Below are positions 51,962-54,264 of a stretch of DNA of 54,264 nucleotides, in pieces (positions within the stretch are counted from its first letter, which is position 1; each line of letters opens with the position of its first letter). The translations under genes were made by a program, and so were the position numbers. The notes beneath the pieces are model-generated. The model ran no database searches, was not told the origin of the DNA, and saw only the letters and a program-made list of their open reading frames with translations. The DNA comes from an uncultured Prevotella sp. (lineage in GTDB: Bacteria > Bacteroidota > Bacteroidia > Bacteroidales > Bacteroidaceae). Where the stretch lies: the NCBI GenBank assembly GCA_900544825.1, contig UQWP01000012.1, positions 1 to 54,264 on the forward strand, read 5' to 3'.

Positions 51962-53851
51962 TTACATTTCTTTTATCTGACTGATGATGTTTGCGTTACT
52001 CTGCTTGATGGTGTTCAGGTCACGGTAGAGTCGGATTCTGAATCGCCACATTCTCAGGTAGAGTACGATGCCCACAGGTACGATGATGGCCGCAAGGATG
52101 TTGAGCCACTGGCGTTCGAATGGGCGGGTATGAGCCTTCGTTGCGAGAATAGGATAGAGGTTGAGGTTGTGGAGGATGACCTTATTCTTGGTATTGGTCA
52201 GATCCTCTATCACGTTTTCAAGCTCATTGCTGATGCGCTCAATCTCGTTGTCGGGCTGGTATTTGAAGAACACATTGATGAAGTTTGGAAGCTTCTTCAG
52301 CTCGTGTACCTTATTATATATATAGATATCGCTGTTGAGTTTGTCCAGTCGCTGTGCATCTTCTGTATATTTCGGCTCTTCGATGATGACCTCCTTGCCG
52401 AAGACATGGCGTTTGATGCGGAGGCCGAGCAGTTTCATGAAGAACATCTTATACATCTCCATATTGAACACCGTAGAGTCGTTGGTTGCCTTGTAGGTGA
52501 CGAATACGGCGATTGGTGCCAGTACGGCTGGAGCCAGTCCCTGACCGAACCAGATGGTCCAGGTTCCCTGTCTCGACATTCGATAGCCCGTATTGTCGAG
52601 AATGTAGAAGATGATGAACACGAATACGGAGATGATGACCGGGAATCCCAATCCACCCTTTCGGATGATGGCACCCAGTGGGGCTCCTATAAAGAAGAAG
52701 ATCAGGCAAGAGAGTGCCAGCGTGAACTTCTTGATCGCTTCTATCTTATGTTGCCTGATGATGTAGTCGGCATCGCTCGTAACCATCGCCTTGAAGTTGA
52801 GGTCGGTGAGTTCCTGTTGTGCTGTCATCTGTGCATCATTGAGTGCCCGGAGTTTCCTGTCGTTCGAGAGTTTATTATATAAGGTGTCGAAATTCTCCGT
52901 CTGTCCCTTCTTGATTTCCTTCAGCGAATCAGCCTTGTTTACCTGCGCCGTGCGGTAGAATCGGGCATTGGCTTCCGAGAGATAGTTCTTTCCAATGGAA
53001 TCGTACAGTCCGTTGATGGAGTCGATGGCGTGGAAAATCTCTGATAGTCCCTTTCCCTTCGCATTGTTGGCAAGCGACGAGGCATCGGTAAGGTTGAAGT
53101 CGGCATCAAAGTCGAGCACGATCTTCTTGGAGACGAAGGTCTCTCTTCTGTATGGTACGGCAGCGCTGTTGCCGAATTCACTGCTCTTCATATTCTCAAA
53201 CCATTCTCCGCTGTAAAGACTCAGCACGAGGTGCTTCTTCTCAGCTGTACTTTGCAGCATTCCGGAGTCAGCAAGGATGATGGCGGCATCTTCGTAACTG
53301 TCGGTCATTCGATAGATCATGATTCCATAGAGCTTTCCCGTATTCAGGTCCTTCTTCTGTACGTAGAGGTTGCAGTTCGGGATTCCGTCGTAGAAGATGC
53401 CTTCCGGAATTTCCAGTTCCGGACTCTTCTGCTTCATGGAGATGAGGAGCTGCGCCAGCTTCTGGTTGGAGTGCGGACCTACATTGTTCTGGAAGTAGAA
53501 GGAACCGAACATGATGATGACGGTGATAACGATGAGTGAGCGGAAAGCCTGCATCAGAGAGATGCCGGCAGCCTTGATGGCAGTGAGCTCCGAACTTTCG
53601 CCGAGATTACCGAAAGTCATCAGTGAGGAGAGAAGGATGGCAAGCGGCAATGCCTGCGGTACGAGCATCAGACCCATGTACCAGAAGAACTGTGCCATCA
53701 CGTCCATCGAGATTCCCTTTCCGATGAGGTCGTCGATATATCGCCAAAGGAACTGCATCATCAGCACAAACTGGCAGATGAAGAAGGTTCCCATGAAGAG
53801 AAGTCCAAATTGCTTGGCTATAAATATGTCTAATTTCTTAATTCTAAGCAT
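51962..53851 (-). CDS. LptF/LptG (YjgP/YjgQ) family lipopolysaccharide-export permease
   Basis: 629 aa from the ATG at 53851 (MLRIKKLDIFIAKQFG). In-frame ATGs at 53917 and 53881 exist, but 53917 overlaps the promoter element. N-terminal membrane segments (LLFMGTFFICQFVLMMQFLW, FFWYMGLMLVPQALPLAILLSSL, SLIVITVIIMFGSFYF) and the SSELTAIKAAGISLMQAFRSL signature are followed by a periplasmic jellyroll, then three more segments (LALSCLIFFFIGAPLGAIIRKGG). The protein is far longer than the ~360 aa of the proteobacterial members: an extra C-terminal region with one more helix is typical for Bacteroidota. It would move LPS from the inner membrane with LptB, coded elsewhere. Confidence 0.9.
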   Translation of the reverse strand: MLRIKKLDIFIAKQFGLLFMGTFFICQFVLMMQFLWRYIDDLIGKGISMDVMAQFFWYMGLMLVPQALPLAILLSSLMTFGNLGESSELTAIKAAGISLMQAFRSLIVITVIIMFGSFYFQNNVGPHSNQKLAQLLISMKQKSPELEIPEGIFYDGIPNCNLYVQKKDLNTGKLYGIMIYRMTDSYEDAAIILADSGMLQSTAEKKHLVLSLYSGEWFENMKSSEFGNSAAVPYRRETFVSKKIVLDFDADFNLTDASSLANNAKGKGLSEIFHAIDSINGLYDSIGKNYLSEANARFYRTAQVNKADSLKEIKKGQTENFDTLYNKLSNDRKLRALNDAQMTAQQELTDLNFKAMVTSDADYIIRQHKIEAIKKFTLALSCLIFFFIGAPLGAIIRKGGLGFPVIISVFVFIIFYILDNTGYRMSRQGTWTIWFGQGLAPAVLAPIAVFVTYKATNDSTVFNMEMYKMFFMKLLGLRIKRHVFGKEVIIEEPKYTEDAQRLDKLNSDIYIYNKVHELKKLPNFINVFFKYQPDNEIERISNELENVIEDLTNTKNKVILHNLNLYPILATKAHTRPFERQWLNILAAIIVPVGIVLYLRMWRFRIRLYRDLNTIKQSNANIISQIKEM

Positions 53852-53914
53852 TTCTTTTTTTCTAGCAAGCTGTTTTTCCATCGTTTTGAGATGAACAGCT
53901 ATCGTTTCAGCCTG

Positions 53915-53922
53915 CAAAGTTA
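53915..53922 (-). promoter_or_regulatory. -7 promoter element of the LptF/G-ribBA unit
   Basis: On the minus strand TAACTTTG followed by CAGG. Transcription would start near 53908, which rules out the upstream ATG at 53917 as start. Confidence 0.6.
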
Positions 53923-54067
53923 CACAAAAAAATTAGAAATCCTTTCTTTTTCGCTTTTTTTATATATATAATAGGTGTAAATAGGTCTGAATTTGAGCAA
54001 AAAAAGAAAAAACAAACTTTTTTCGAAAATTTCTCCGAAAAAATTTGGTGGATCCAAATAATTGTTG

Positions 54068-54075
54068 TACCTTTG
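54068..54075 (+). promoter_or_regulatory. -7 promoter element of the tRNA gene
   Basis: TACCTTTG followed by CATC, 31 bases before the mature tRNA. The region 53923-54067 between the two divergent promoters shows nothing else but A/T-rich sequence. Confidence 0.65.
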
Positions 54076-54106
54076 CATCCGCAAATCAGAAATGACTTGT
54101 AAGGAT

Positions 54107-54180
54107 GGCGGGATAGCTCAGCTGGTTAGAGCGTCGGATTCATAATCCGGAGGTCGAGGGATCGTGGCCCCCTCCCGCTA
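54107..54180 (+). tRNA. tRNA with CAT anticodon (elongator Met or lysidine-type Ile)
   Basis: 74 nt. Acceptor GGCGGGA (54107-54113) pairs with TCCCGCT (54173-54179), the first pair being G-T. D stem GCTC/GAGC (54116-54119, 54129-54132). Anticodon stem TCGGA/TCCGG with loop TTCATAA; anticodon CAT at 54141-54143. T stem GAGGG/CCCCC (54156-54160, 54168-54172) has one A-C mismatch, and the T loop ATCGTGG departs from the usual TTCRANY. The GGG/CCC anticodon stem of initiator tRNA is absent, so elongator Met or Ile2. CCA is not encoded. Confidence 0.88.
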
Positions 54181-54186
54181 CATTGA

Positions 54187-54215
54187 GACACTAACTTTTT
54201 AGTTAGTGTCTTTTT
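54187..54215 (+). terminator. Terminator of the tRNA gene
   Basis: GACACTAACT (54187-54196) and AGTTAGTGTC (54201-54210) form a perfect 10-bp stem with a TTTT loop, followed by TTTTTG. The remaining bases to 54264 hold nothing I can name. Confidence 0.85.
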
Positions 54216-54264
54216 GTTTGACTAGCATGTGTGTTGTCTAATGGGTGCAAGTCCCTAACGAGCC

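Noticed and set aside
53852..53917. Start of the LptF/G-family gene at 53917
   Set aside because: That ATG overlaps the -7 promoter element at 53915-53922, so it would not be transcribed; 53851 fits the family start.

Overview
The window looks like a chromosomal segment from a gut Bacteroidota of the Prevotella/Segatella copri type. The signs are SusC/SusD pairs, a one-piece hybrid two-component regulator (HTCS), Bacteroidota -7 promoter elements of the form TAnnTTTG before most transcription units, a PorT-family protein of type IX secretion, HU-related DNA-binding protein, and SPII lipoproteins throughout. The genus is an inference from this gene content and from codon and promoter style; no rRNA is present to fix it.

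Positions 75-30470 are a large arabinoxylan utilisation locus (PUL). Leftward lie a GH43 enzyme and the HTCS. Rightward lie a GH5 enzyme and then a long co-directional run: SusC1, SusD1, SusC2, SusD2, a surface lipoprotein, a GH10 xylanase with inserted binding modules, and a CE6-CE1 double esterase. A terminator and a new promoter separate this run from a third SusC/SusD pair, a small secreted protein and an arabinanase-like GH43. Together these would cut xylan at the cell surface, import the oligosaccharides and remove acetyl, feruloyl and arabinosyl groups.

Positions 30471-33155 interrupt the sugar genes. They hold a cluster of inverted repeats, an HU-like gene with a C-terminal winged-helix-like part, and an AAA-ATPase/PD-(D/E)XK gene of a family found in many copies in Bacteroidota. 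Positions 33193-42361 then return to side-chain enzymes: a frameshifted GH43-CBM6, a GH43-CBM6-GH43 fusion, a GH95, and a GH43 with a trefoil-like tail. Three of the promoters in this part sit against or inside striking inverted repeats.

Positions 42363-54264 are mostly housekeeping: PorT-like protein, a 2[4Fe-4S] ferredoxin, a leftward TonB-energising operon (ExbB, ExbD, ExbD, TonB, PstS-like lipoprotein, TPR protein) that would power the SusC importers, an aspartate aminotransferase, RibBA, an LptF/LptG-family permease and a tRNA with CAT anticodon.

The main points for a second look are: a 19-bp motif shared by the HTCS-flanking promoters with a weaker copy before SusC1; an extended -7 element (TTTGCAGC) at the PUL promoters; perfect inverted repeats around the GH43 promoters; two single-base frameshifts (SusC3 signal peptide, GH43-CBM6 junction); a low-GC insert in the GH10 gene; and the inverted-repeat island next to the HU-like gene.
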